Assembly (NCBI RefSeq): GCF_902150035.1 | Contig: NZ_LR597517.1 | Location: 1 to 33,410 of the forward strand | Origin: Enorma burkinafasonensis | Lineage (GTDB): Bacteria; Actinomycetota; Coriobacteriia; Coriobacteriales; Coriobacteriaceae | Length of the DNA stretch: 33,410 nucleotides | Reading direction: 5' to 3' | Shown here: positions 11,294 through 18,799 of the stretch, piece by piece | Numbering within the stretch: the first letter of the stretch is position 1 | How the letters are laid out: each line of letters starts with the position of its first letter | The notes under the pieces: model-generated | What the model was told of the DNA's origin: nothing | The model's input: only the letters and a program-made list of their open reading frames with translations | Databases searched by the model: none | Program-made: the position numbers and the translations under genes

Positions 11294-12613
11294 CTACGCG
11301 GCCTCGGCCTCCGCGGCCTCGTCGGCCTCCTCCTGCTCGACGAGCTGCTTCTCATACGCCTTGTAGAACGGGTAGTAGATCAAGGCGTCGATGGCGATGA
11401 GCGCCACCACGAGCACGACGGCCTTCCAGTCGAACGTCGACAGGTAGGCGCCGAAGATGCTCGGCATGTTCCAGGACAGCAGCGCGAACGTCTTGGCGAC
11501 GATGCCCGTGAGCATGCACAGGTAGGCGATGATGGCGTTCACCGTGGAGGTAAGCAGGAACGGAATGAAGAACATCGGGTTCATCATCAGCGGCACGCCG
11601 AAGATGATGGGCTCGGAGATGTTGAAGAACGCCGGCACGATGCCCACGCGGCCGATGGTGCGGAGCTGCTTGGACTTGGAGCGGAGCAGCAGGATGGCGA
11701 GCGCCAGCACCGAGCCGCAGCCGCCGATGACGACGAAGTAGACCCAGAACGGCGTGGTGAAGATGTTCGGGAGCTCCTGGCCGGCGGCGGCAGCGGCGGC
11801 GTTGAGCGACAGCCCGCCGTCGCGGATGGGGCCGAGCACGCCGGAGAGGGCGGCGTCGTGCACGCCGAAGAACCAGAAGAACTGGACGAGCGCGGTCGCG
11901 ATGATGGCGAAGCCGAGCGAGTCGGTCGCATCGAAGACGGGCGCGAGGTTGGTGTAGATGAACGCGGGCAGGATGGTACCCATGAGGTTGAAGACCTGGA
12001 AGATCGCGGTGTCGACGGCGAGGATGATGATGCCGGGCACGAGCGAGGCGAAGGCCTCGGAGAGCGACGCGGGGACCGACGGCGGCAGCGAGATGCGGCC
12101 GACGTTGTGCTCACGCATGGCGTGGTAGGACTCGACGGTGAGGATCGCGATGAAGATCGCGCAGAGCAGGCCCTTGCCGTCCAGGTAGAGGATGTTCGCC
12201 GTCTTGGCGTCGAACCCGAGCTCCACCGGCCCGAAGCAGATCAGCAAAAAGCCCGCGGTGGAGAGCACCACCGGGATGAACGCGTCGATCTTGTAGTGCT
12301 TGCACAGGAAGTAGGTGACGCCGATGCAGATGTAGACGGACAGCGCACCGAGGGTCATCGTGTTGGCCCAGGTGAGCAGCGTCGAGTTGGCGGCGACGAA
12401 ATCGGACCACGCGAGCAGAAACGCGTTGGAGTTCTCGTCGACCGTGGGGCAGGACGAGAGGATCGTCGCGATGCCGCCGAACAGCGTGATGGGCACGAGC
12501 GAGATGAACGCGTCGCGGATGGCATGCAGGTGGCGCTGAGTGCTCAGCTTGTTGGCGATGGGGAGAACGTGCTTCTCCAGATACGCCGTGAAGGTGTCCA
12601 TGACGTTACTCAT
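11294..12613 (-). CDS. celB: PTS beta-glucoside/cellobiose transporter, EIIC component
   Basis: Membrane channel component of a lactose/cellobiose-family PTS permease. It moves the beta-glycoside inward while EIIB phosphorylates it. The 439-residue polytopic protein has the family's PAFFNISEPIIFGVPLMMNP motif near residues 325-344, where the Glu contacts the sugar, and GVHDAALSGVLGPI earlier in the chain. The last 25 residues are an acidic/Ala tail. The start at 12611-12613 is only two bases beyond the EIIB stop; its GGAG site lies inside the end of the EIIB gene, so translation is probably coupled. It is the last gene of the five-gene operon. The substrate could be cellobiose, an aryl-beta-glucoside or a galactoside. 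Confidence 0.93.
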   Translation of the reverse strand: MSNVMDTFTAYLEKHVLPIANKLSTQRHLHAIRDAFISLVPITLFGGIATILSSCPTVDENSNAFLLAWSDFVAANSTLLTWANTMTLGALSVYICIGVTYFLCKHYKIDAFIPVVLSTAGFLLICFGPVELGFDAKTANILYLDGKGLLCAIFIAILTVESYHAMREHNVGRISLPPSVPASLSEAFASLVPGIIILAVDTAIFQVFNLMGTILPAFIYTNLAPVFDATDSLGFAIIATALVQFFWFFGVHDAALSGVLGPIRDGGLSLNAAAAAAGQELPNIFTTPFWVYFVVIGGCGSVLALAILLLRSKSKQLRTIGRVGIVPAFFNISEPIIFGVPLMMNPMFFIPFLLTSTVNAIIAYLCMLTGIVAKTFALLSWNMPSIFGAYLSTFDWKAVVLVVALIAIDALIYYPFYKAYEKQLVEQEEADEAAEAEAA

Positions 12614-12615
12614 TG

Positions 12616-12906
12616 TTAAGCTCCGATACGGTCGATGATCTGCTGATAGACGGCCTTGCCGTTCATGACCCCGTAGTACTGCGGGGCGATGGAGTCCACC
12701 GGGCAGGAGACCTTCTCCTGGATGTTGGGCACCAGATAGCGGATCTGGGGACCCACGAGAATCATCTCGACGCCGTCGAGATGATCCTCGAACTCGGCCT
12801 CACCGTAGGCCTTGACCTCCAGGGTGTTCCCGCTCGCCTCCTCGATCTTCTTCGCCATGATGCCCGTGGACATCCCGGCGTTGCAGACCAGAATCACTTT
12901 CCTCAT
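12616..12906 (-). CDS. celA: PTS lactose/cellobiose-family EIIB component
   Basis: Small cytosolic phosphocarrier (96 residues) that takes the phosphoryl group from EIIA on its conserved cysteine and gives it to the incoming sugar. The active-site loop VCNAGMSTGIMAKKI places the phosphocysteine at residue 8, and the VGPQIRYL segment later on is characteristic of this family. AGGGGAGG precedes the ATG. It lies between the GH1 gene (18-base gap) and EIIC (two-base gap). Confidence 0.96.
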   Translation of the reverse strand: MRKVILVCNAGMSTGIMAKKIEEASGNTLEVKAYGEAEFEDHLDGVEMILVGPQIRYLVPNIQEKVSCPVDSIAPQYYGVMNGKAVYQQIIDRIGA

Positions 12907-12924
12907 CTGTCTGTTCCTCCCCTT

Positions 12925-14325
12925 TTACCGTTCCGACATATCAGCCTGCTGCTCCGCGATGAAATCGCGGTACCAGCGATAGCTCTTCTTCGGGGTGCGC
13001 GCGTACCCGTTGTCGAAGTCGACGGCGACCAGACCGTAACGCTTGCGGCACCCGTTCTTCCAAGAGTATAGGTCGAAGGTGCTCCACACGAAATACCCGC
13101 GCACGTCCGCGCCGGCCTCCTGGGCCGCCTGGATGGCCGCGATGTGGTCCTTCATGAAGGAGATGCGGTAGTCGTCCTGCACCTCGCCGGCCGTGACGTC
13201 CTCGGCCACGCCGATGCCGTTCTCGGTGATGTAGATCGGCAGGTGGTAGCGGCGCGTGACCTCGATGAGGCCGCGGCGCAGCCCGTCCGGGTAGATCTCG
13301 GTGCCCCACTCGGTGGTCTGCATGTTGGGGTCGTCGAGCACCTGCTCGAACCAGCCCTTGATGACCACGCGCTGGCTGCCCTTGAACGCCTTGCCGGAGT
13401 TGTTGACCACCAGCGACGTCTCGCCGTCGGTGTAGGGCTTCACGAGCACGCGTGAGTAGTAGTTGAGGCCCAAAAAGTCGACCGTGCCCTCGCGCAGCGC
13501 CGCGAGCTTGTCCGGCGTGATGTAGGACAGATCGAAGCGACGGTTGAGGTCGGTCAGAAGGTCGATCGGCAGCTCGCCGGTGGCGGCGGTGTCGAGGATC
13601 CAGTTGTTGGCGTAGTTGTCGGCGAAGCGCATGGCGATCTTGGTCTCAAGCGTGTCGTCGACGCCGTCCACCGGCCCGAAGCTGTGCACGATGCCCACGG
13701 AGCCCTGGTAGCCGCCCTCGCGGAACGCCTTCACGCCGAGCGCCGAGGCGTACATGACGTTGAACGCCGCGTGCGCGCACTTCTCGGGGTCCTGGAGCGC
13801 CGGCGGGTAGTTGCCGATGAGGTACCCGCTCATCACGAACCACTTGGGCTCGTTGAACGTGGCCCAGTAGCGCACGCGGTCGCCGAAGCGGTCGAAGCAG
13901 ACGCGCGCGTAGTGCTCGTAGGCATGCGCGGTCTCCTCGTTGAGCCAGCCGCCCAGATCCTCCCAGTACTGCGGAAGGTCCCAGTGGTAGATGGTCACGA
14001 ACGGCTCCACGCCGAACTCGAGGCAGCAGTCGATGAGCGCATTGTAGAACGCGATGCCCTCCTCGTTGACCTCGCCCTCGCGGTTCTTGATGATGCGGGG
14101 CCACGACAGCGAGAAGCGGTAGGCGTTCTGGCCGCCCTTCGCCATGGTCTCGATGTCCTCGCGGAAGCGATGGTAGTGGTCGCTCGCGACGTCGCCGTTC
14201 TCGAGGTCGTTCTCATGCAGGTAGCGGTCCCACATCGACTCGGCCTTGCCGCCTTCCTGCCACGCGCCCTCGCACTGGTAGGACGCGGTGGCGCTCCCCC
14301 AGAAGAACGGTGCCCGATCGTCCAT
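12925..14325 (-). CDS. Glycoside hydrolase family 1, 6-phospho-beta-glucosidase/galactosidase
   Basis: Hydrolyses the phosphorylated beta-glycoside delivered by the adjacent PTS. The 466-residue product is full length for GH1. The acid/base Glu is in TFNEP (159) and the nucleophile Glu in YITENG (368); the N-terminal FFWGSATASYQCEGA is typical. The phosphate-recognition set Ser421, Lys428 and Tyr430 (SWKNGCRKRYG) matches the Ser/Lys/Tyr spacing of 6-phospho enzymes, where non-phospho GH1 enzymes have Glu. Trp422 after the Ser resembles LacG-type 6-phospho-beta-galactosidases, so galactoside activity is possible. ATG 14323-14325 is preceded by AAGGAGG; an upstream in-frame ATG 15 codons earlier was discarded. 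It lies between EIIA and EIIB in the operon. Confidence 0.93.
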   Translation of the reverse strand: MDDRAPFFWGSATASYQCEGAWQEGGKAESMWDRYLHENDLENGDVASDHYHRFREDIETMAKGGQNAYRFSLSWPRIIKNREGEVNEEGIAFYNALIDCCLEFGVEPFVTIYHWDLPQYWEDLGGWLNEETAHAYEHYARVCFDRFGDRVRYWATFNEPKWFVMSGYLIGNYPPALQDPEKCAHAAFNVMYASALGVKAFREGGYQGSVGIVHSFGPVDGVDDTLETKIAMRFADNYANNWILDTAATGELPIDLLTDLNRRFDLSYITPDKLAALREGTVDFLGLNYYSRVLVKPYTDGETSLVVNNSGKAFKGSQRVVIKGWFEQVLDDPNMQTTEWGTEIYPDGLRRGLIEVTRRYHLPIYITENGIGVAEDVTAGEVQDDYRISFMKDHIAAIQAAQEAGADVRGYFVWSTFDLYSWKNGCRKRYGLVAVDFDNGYARTPKKSYRWYRDFIAEQQADMSER

Positions 14326-14346
14326 GTCTGTCCTCCTTCGTATCCC

Positions 14347-14364
14347 TGCCGGCGCGCGCCGGCA
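14347..14364. repeat. Perfect 18-bp palindrome between EIIA and GH1 genes
   Basis: TGCCGGCGCGCGCCGGCA is self-complementary end to end and lies in the 55-base gap, just upstream of the GH1 ribosome site. As RNA it forms a tight hairpin. It may be a processing or stability element giving unequal expression within the operon; no U-tract follows. Confidence 0.5.
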
Positions 14365-14379
14365 CCTCACACGGGTCCC

Positions 14380-14724
14380 TTACGCCTCGCGCAGACGGTA
14401 CAGCTCGATGATCTCGCGGATGAGCTCGCGCGCGAGATTCGAGGTCATCAGATGGTCCTGGGCGTGCACGAGCATCACGTTCACGGGCGTGTGCTCGCCG
14501 TTGGCCTCCTTGACCAGAAGCTCGGTCTGGCGGTTGTGGGCGCGCAGGTACGCCTCATCGGACTGCTTCATGTTCGCGTCGCTCGACTCGAAGTCGCCCT
14601 TCTTGGCGTCGGCGAGCGCCATGAACGCCAGGCTCTTGGCCTCGCCGGCGTCGGCGATCAGCGCGAACGAGAGCAGGTTGACCTCCTCCTCGATGGCCTC
14701 CTGGGTCTTTGCTTCCTCTGCCAT
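14380..14724 (-). CDS. celC: PTS lactose/cellobiose-family EIIA component
   Basis: Soluble trimeric helical-bundle phosphocarrier (114 residues) passing phosphate from HPr to EIIB. The conserved MLVHAQDHLMTS segment contains the phosphorylated histidine (most likely His87; His91 is the second family His). The LLSFALIADAGEAKSLAFMAL stretch is the usual first helix. ATG 14722-14724 has AAAGGA upstream and begins one base after the regulator's stop codon, indicating translational coupling. It is the second gene of the operon. Confidence 0.95.
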   Translation of the reverse strand: MAEEAKTQEAIEEEVNLLSFALIADAGEAKSLAFMALADAKKGDFESSDANMKQSDEAYLRAHNRQTELLVKEANGEHTPVNVMLVHAQDHLMTSNLARELIREIIELYRLREA

Positions 14725-14725
14725 G

Positions 14726-16717
14726 TCAGTTCCTTTCCTCTCCGTGTGCGATCTCGCGTACCAACGTTGCATATCCACGATCGTCCGCGATGCACCGGAC
14801 CCGCTCCTCGTGGGACAGCAGCTCGGCTATCCTCGAGAAGAGCCAGTCCAGGGCGTTGCGGCCGTCATCGCCTATCACGACGAGCAGCACGAGCTCGACG
14901 TCCTTGTCTCCCCAGCGGATGGGGCGCTCGGGGATGCCCGCGCACACGCGCGTGGGCCCCGGGAGGGAGCGGATGGGGTGCGGCAGCGCGAGCCCGCTAC
15001 CGAACGCGGTCGAGGAGACCTCCTCGCGCGCCACCGCCAGCTCGACGAGCTCGGCGGGCGCGGCCCCGAGCTCGACCATGCGACCCGCGAGCGCGCGGAT
15101 CGCCTCGGTCGGGGTGCGCGCCTTGAGGTGCGGCTCGAACCACGCCGGGTCGAACAGGCCCGTCCCGGCGGTCGCCGGCGGCGCGTCGCTCAGCAGCTCG
15201 TCGATCTGCCGGATGTCGATATCGTCCAGAAACGAGTGGATCTCCTGGATGGGGACGGGGAACTCCCCCTCGAGCGGCACCGTCGTGAAGATGTAGTCGA
15301 TGCCCGTGAGGTCCGCCGTCGAGACGTGCAGTGCGTCGCAGGGGACGATGCGGTCGATCCGTCCGCCGAAGCGGCGGCGGATGGCGTTCTCGAGTAGCCG
15401 CGAGGTGCCGAGCCCCGACGCGCAGACCACGAGCACGTTGCGCTTGGGCCCCTCCTCGCGCAGGCGGTCGAGGGCGAGCGCGAAGGCGAGCGCGATATAG
15501 CCCGTCTCCTCCTCCGAAAGGGGCGCGCCGTAGTGCGCGGCGAGCACGCCGGACGCCTCGCCCGCCATCGCGAAAGCGAGCGGGAAGCGCATCCTGATAT
15601 CCGAGAGCAGCGGGTTGTCCACGTTCAGGTTGAAGCGCAGGCGCGTGGCGAGCGGGACGATGTGCCGCGCGAGGTTCATGCGCAGCTCGAGGTCGCCGCG
15701 GAAGTCGAAGTGGAAGAGCTCCCAGACGCGGTCGAGCATCTCCGTGACCACGTCCCAGACCTCCTCGGGGATGACGAGGCTGCGCGAGGCGTCCGCCCCG
15801 TCGGCGGCGGGCCCCTCGGGGGCGCCGGGAGCGGGCACCTCGGAGGGCGCGGCGTCATCCGCAGGCACGATGCTCTTCTTGCCGGCGAGGTGGATGGCGA
15901 TGTAGGCGACCTCGGTGTCGGGCAGCTCGATGCCGAACTTCTCGACCAGGCGGTCGGCGACGCGACGGGCGGCGGAGAACTCGGAGGTGCGCGCGATGCG
16001 CTCGAGCGTCTCGTCGTCGAGCAGGATCAGGCACCGATCCTGGATGCGGCGGAACGCCACGACGATGTGGACCACGAGGTTCTGGAACGCCAGCATGCTG
16101 ATGTAGAACGAGGTCTCGGCGAGCGCCTCCTCGATGCAGGCGGCAACGTCCTTGACCACCTGGGGCAGCGCCTCGTCGCCGAAGGCACGCGAGCCGATGA
16201 GCCCCTCCGAGGCGATGCTTGCCAGGCAGAGCCTGCGCCCCATCTCGGGGCCGACCACGCGCACGCCGTAGCGCGGCTTGCGCTCGAGCGTGAGACCGAA
16301 CTCGGCGAGCTTGCCCGCCACGGCCTTCAGGTCCTTCGAGACGCTCTGCGGCGAGACGAAGAGCACCTGCGCCATATCGGCGATGGTGACCCAGTCGTTG
16401 CGCAGCACCAGGTCGTTGATGAGGTAGGAGACGCGCTTGCCGGCGGCGGTGGTGTCCGAGTCGGCGAAGGCGCCCATGCGCTCGATCCATGCGTCGAGCG
16501 CCGTCTCGTCGGTCACGACGAGCGCGTAGCCCGCGAGCTTGCGGGCGTACGAGATGTGCGCGATGCCGGCGAGCGCCTCGTTGGTGCGCTGCACGTAGAG
16601 GCGGACCGTGCGCGGGCTCACATCGAAGGCGGCCTTGAGCTCATCGGCGGGCACCGACTCGCGTCCGCGAAGATATGTCACGAGCTCGATGGCCTGCACG
16701 ATGTCCCCTTTCGACAT
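14726..16717 (-). CDS. licR: LicR/BglG-type PRD transcriptional activator with EIIB- and EIIA-like domains
   Basis: PTS-controlled regulator, probably activating its own operon according to sugar supply. The 663-residue layout matches LicR/MtlR activators. Two N-terminal helix-turn-helix modules (about 5-65 and 95-150) are followed by PRD1 with His217 (LVVHIVVAF) and His276 (AYIAIHLAG). PRD2 follows with His352 (LARHIVP), then an EIIB-like domain with Cys432 (VCASGLGTS) and an EIIA Fru/Mtl-like domain with His580 (LALPHPI). The second PRD2 histidine is replaced by Ala411 (GYIALAFALAL). An Ala/Pro-rich linker splits PRD1 from PRD2. It is first in the operon. The start is uncertain: ATG 16715-16717 has AGGG immediately before it, whereas an in-frame ATG at 16817-16819 abuts a -10 element and seems too early. 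Confidence 0.9.
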   Translation of the reverse strand: MSKGDIVQAIELVTYLRGRESVPADELKAAFDVSPRTVRLYVQRTNEALAGIAHISYARKLAGYALVVTDETALDAWIERMGAFADSDTTAAGKRVSYLINDLVLRNDWVTIADMAQVLFVSPQSVSKDLKAVAGKLAEFGLTLERKPRYGVRVVGPEMGRRLCLASIASEGLIGSRAFGDEALPQVVKDVAACIEEALAETSFYISMLAFQNLVVHIVVAFRRIQDRCLILLDDETLERIARTSEFSAARRVADRLVEKFGIELPDTEVAYIAIHLAGKKSIVPADDAAPSEVPAPGAPEGPAADGADASRSLVIPEEVWDVVTEMLDRVWELFHFDFRGDLELRMNLARHIVPLATRLRFNLNVDNPLLSDIRMRFPLAFAMAGEASGVLAAHYGAPLSEEETGYIALAFALALDRLREEGPKRNVLVVCASGLGTSRLLENAIRRRFGGRIDRIVPCDALHVSTADLTGIDYIFTTVPLEGEFPVPIQEIHSFLDDIDIRQIDELLSDAPPATAGTGLFDPAWFEPHLKARTPTEAIRALAGRMVELGAAPAELVELAVAREEVSSTAFGSGLALPHPIRSLPGPTRVCAGIPERPIRWGDKDVELVLLVVIGDDGRNALDWLFSRIAELLSHEERVRCIADDRGYATLVREIAHGEERN

Positions 16718-16820
16718 CCCTATCGTATGGATCGCCGTCCCCCGACTCCATCGCAGGCTCTGCCATACGCGTGGCAATACCGATAGAGGAATAGCGTCTA
16801 CCTGCTCTTTTTGCATCATT

Positions 16821-16826
16821 AGTATA
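16821..16826 (-). promoter_or_regulatory. Putative -10 element for the glycoside operon
   Basis: TATACT on the minus strand, about 104 bases upstream of the chosen regulator start. No good -35 lies 16-18 bases upstream, as expected for an activator-dependent promoter. It shares the divergent intergenic region with the oxidoreductase promoter. Confidence 0.45.
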
Positions 16827-16849
16827 CGCTATGACCCCCGATTTGAACC

Positions 16850-16878
16850 TTGTGATATGCGCGGCGGGGCGCTAGAGT
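16850..16878 (+). promoter_or_regulatory. Sigma-70-type promoter of the FAD oxidoreductase gene
   Basis: TTGTGA (16850-16855), a 17-base spacer and TAGAGT (16873-16878) on the plus strand. Transcription would begin near 16885, about 24 bases before the ATG, leaving just enough leader for the AAGGAGG site. Confidence 0.6.
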
Positions 16879-16908
16879 GTCTACGGCTTGAAACGCAAGG
16901 AGGACAAC

Positions 16909-18303
16909 ATGGAAGCAGACGTCGTCATCGTCGGCGCGGGCCCCTCGGGCATCTTCACCGCGCTCAGGCTGAACGAGCTCGATCCCGAGGCCCGCATCGT
17001 CATCGTCGAGAAGGGCCTGCCGGTGGAGCGCCGCAGCTGCCCCAAGGAGAAGGTCGGCCACTGCGTGGGCTGCCAGCCCTGCCGCATCACCACCGGGTTC
17101 TCGGGGGCGGGCGCGTTCTCGGACGGCAAGCTCTCGCTCTCGCACGAGGTGGGCGGCGACCTGCCCGAGCTCATCGGCGTCGACCTCGCCCAGCGCACCA
17201 TCGAGGAGGTCGACCGTATCTACCTCAAGTTCGGCGCGGACGACCGCGTCGAGGGCCTCGACGCGCCGGACGCCATCCGCCACATCCGCCTGCAGGCGAT
17301 CCAGGCCGGGCTCAAGCTCGTCGACTGCCCCATCCGCCATCTGGGCACCGAGAAGGCGCAGGAGATCTACCTGCGCATCGAGCAGCACCTCCTGGAGCGC
17401 GGCGTCGAGATCCTCTTCTCGCACGACTGCCGCGACCTCATCATCGAAGACGGCGTGTGCCGCGGCGTCTTCGCCACGGGCCCCGAGGGCGAGGTGCGCA
17501 TCGACGGCCGCGCGGTCGTGGTCGCCACCGGCCGGCGCGGCGCCGACTGGCTCGAGCACCTCTGCGCCGCCCACAACATCTCGCACCTGCCCGGACCGGT
17601 CGACATGGGCGTGCGCGTCGAGGTTCGCAACGAGGTCATGGAGCACGTGAACGACGTCCTCTACGAGGGCAAGCTCATCGGCTACCCCAACCCCTTCCGC
17701 AACAAGGTGCGCACGTTCTGCCAGAACCCGGGCGGCTTCGTCTCGCAGGAGAACTACGACGGCGGGCTGGCGGTCGTGAACGGCCACTCCTACAAGGAGC
17801 GCAAGTCCGACAACACCAACCTCGCGGTGCTCGTGACCCATAACTTCCGCGAGCCGTTCGACCAGCCCATCGCCTACGCGCAAAACGTCGGGCGCCTGTG
17901 CAACATGCTCGGCGACGGCCACATCCTCGTGCAGCGCTTCGGCGACATCCTCGACGGCAAGCGCACGTGGGACAAGGAGCTCTCGCGCTCGAACGTGCAC
18001 CCCACCCTCGTCGACGCGGTGGCGGGCGACATCACGAGCGCCCTCCCCTACCGCACGATGACCTCGATCGTGAACTTCATGCTCGCCGTGAACGAGGCCA
18101 TCCCCGGATTCGCCTCGGCGGAGACCCTGCTCTACGCCCCCGAGCTCAAGTTCTACAGCAACCGCGTGCGCATGGACGAGCGCTTCGACACCAACGTGCG
18201 CGGCCTGCACTGCCTGGGCGACTCGAGCGGCTGGACCCGCGGCCTCATGATGGCGAGCGTCATGGGCCACCTCATGGGCGGCTACCTCGCCGAGGAGCTC
18301 TAG
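16909..18303 (+). CDS. FAD-dependent dehydrogenase/oxidoreductase (COG2509 family)
   Basis: Flavoprotein of unknown substrate, 464 residues. The N-terminal Rossmann fold has the dinucleotide motif VIVGAGPSGI (residues 6-15) and the adenosine-ribose-binding acid at the end of strand 2 (IVIVEKG). Next comes a four-cysteine block, Cys44, Cys52, Cys55 and Cys58 (SCP...HCVGCQPC), then GFSGAGAFSDGKLSLS, which is characteristic of COG2509. A second flavin motif occurs as VVVATGRRG, and the C-terminal GLHCLGDSSGWTRGLMMASVMG closes the FAD site. ATG 16909 follows AAGGAGG with a five-base spacer; an in-frame TTG seven codons earlier was discarded. The cysteines could bind an iron-sulphur cluster or be redox active. 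It is divergent from the glycoside operon with no evident functional tie. Confidence 0.88.
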   Translation: MEADVVIVGAGPSGIFTALRLNELDPEARIVIVEKGLPVERRSCPKEKVGHCVGCQPCRITTGFSGAGAFSDGKLSLSHEVGGDLPELIGVDLAQRTIEEVDRIYLKFGADDRVEGLDAPDAIRHIRLQAIQAGLKLVDCPIRHLGTEKAQEIYLRIEQHLLERGVEILFSHDCRDLIIEDGVCRGVFATGPEGEVRIDGRAVVVATGRRGADWLEHLCAAHNISHLPGPVDMGVRVEVRNEVMEHVNDVLYEGKLIGYPNPFRNKVRTFCQNPGGFVSQENYDGGLAVVNGHSYKERKSDNTNLAVLVTHNFREPFDQPIAYAQNVGRLCNMLGDGHILVQRFGDILDGKRTWDKELSRSNVHPTLVDAVAGDITSALPYRTMTSIVNFMLAVNEAIPGFASAETLLYAPELKFYSNRVRMDERFDTNVRGLHCLGDSSGWTRGLMMASVMGHLMGGYLAEEL

Positions 18304-18378
18304 CCAGCAACCCATGCCCTGACATGCCGACTCCGGCCCGCGGGCTCCCCCTATGCCGCGCGGCCGACGGAACAGAGA

Positions 18379-18409
18379 GCGCCCGTCGCGTATCGCACGC
18401 GGCGGGCGC
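18379..18409 (+). terminator. Hairpin downstream of the FAD oxidoreductase
   Basis: GCGCCCGTCGCG and CGCGGCGGGCGC pair over 12 positions with one G-U, around a seven-base loop. The sequence is close to the deoB terminator stem. No U-tract follows, so termination efficiency is uncertain. Confidence 0.5.
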
Positions 18410-18444
18410 ACCTCGTACGGACGCCTGGCGCCCGCCCGGGAACG

Positions 18445-18693
18445 ACGGCCCCGGAGGGCCGTCCATATCCGTATGTCCCAGCATGTGATTTTCCGCTGCC
18501 GCTATCGCTTCGCGAAAAGCGGTGCACGGCCGTTCCCCGGGGACTGTCCATATTCATGTATCTCGGCGTCTGATTTCCCGCCGGCGCTCATCGAGATACT
18601 GCAAAATGGACGGAATCGGTGGAATTCCGGCCGATTCCGTCCATTCCTCTGTATCTCGATTGTTCGGCTTCATCGAGATACTGGAAAATGGAC
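18445..18693. repeat. Tandem array of palindromic repeat elements
   Basis: This fills most of a 496-base gene-free gap between convergent genes. A small hairpin (ACGGCCC/GGGCCGT, 18445-18462) leads into unit A (18461 to about 18535). Unit B (18546-18611) has the same left half (GTCCATAT...TGATTT.CCGC.G). Unit C (18639-18693) is a near-perfect hairpin with 22-base arms at 18639-18660 and 18672-18693, ending in ATCGAGATACTGGAAAATGG plus AC. Between B and C, ATGGACGGAATCGG (18606-18619) and CCGATTCCGTCCAT (18631-18644) form another perfect inverted repeat. The element resembles REP/BIME-type intergenic palindromes. Nothing recognisable is seen in 18694-18799. Confidence 0.8.
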
Positions 18694-18799
18694 ATTCCGG
18701 AATCCCGCGCCTTGCGACCGGATTCCAAGGCGCCCGGCCTGCGGCTCGCGGCCCGTGATGCCGTGGCCACGGCCTCAAGCCCGGGGCGCGGTGCCGTAG

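Noticed and set aside
16817-16819. Upstream ATG as the start of the LicR-like regulator
   Set aside because: It directly abuts the TATACT -10 element, leaving no transcribed leader, and the 34 extra residues show no helix-turn-helix similarity.
18522-18799. Small open frames on both strands in the gap between the oxidoreductase and uppP
   Set aside because: Their similar translations (for example MDGIGG on one strand and MDGIGR on the other) come from the inverted repeats, not from protein-coding selection, and no ribosome sites are present.
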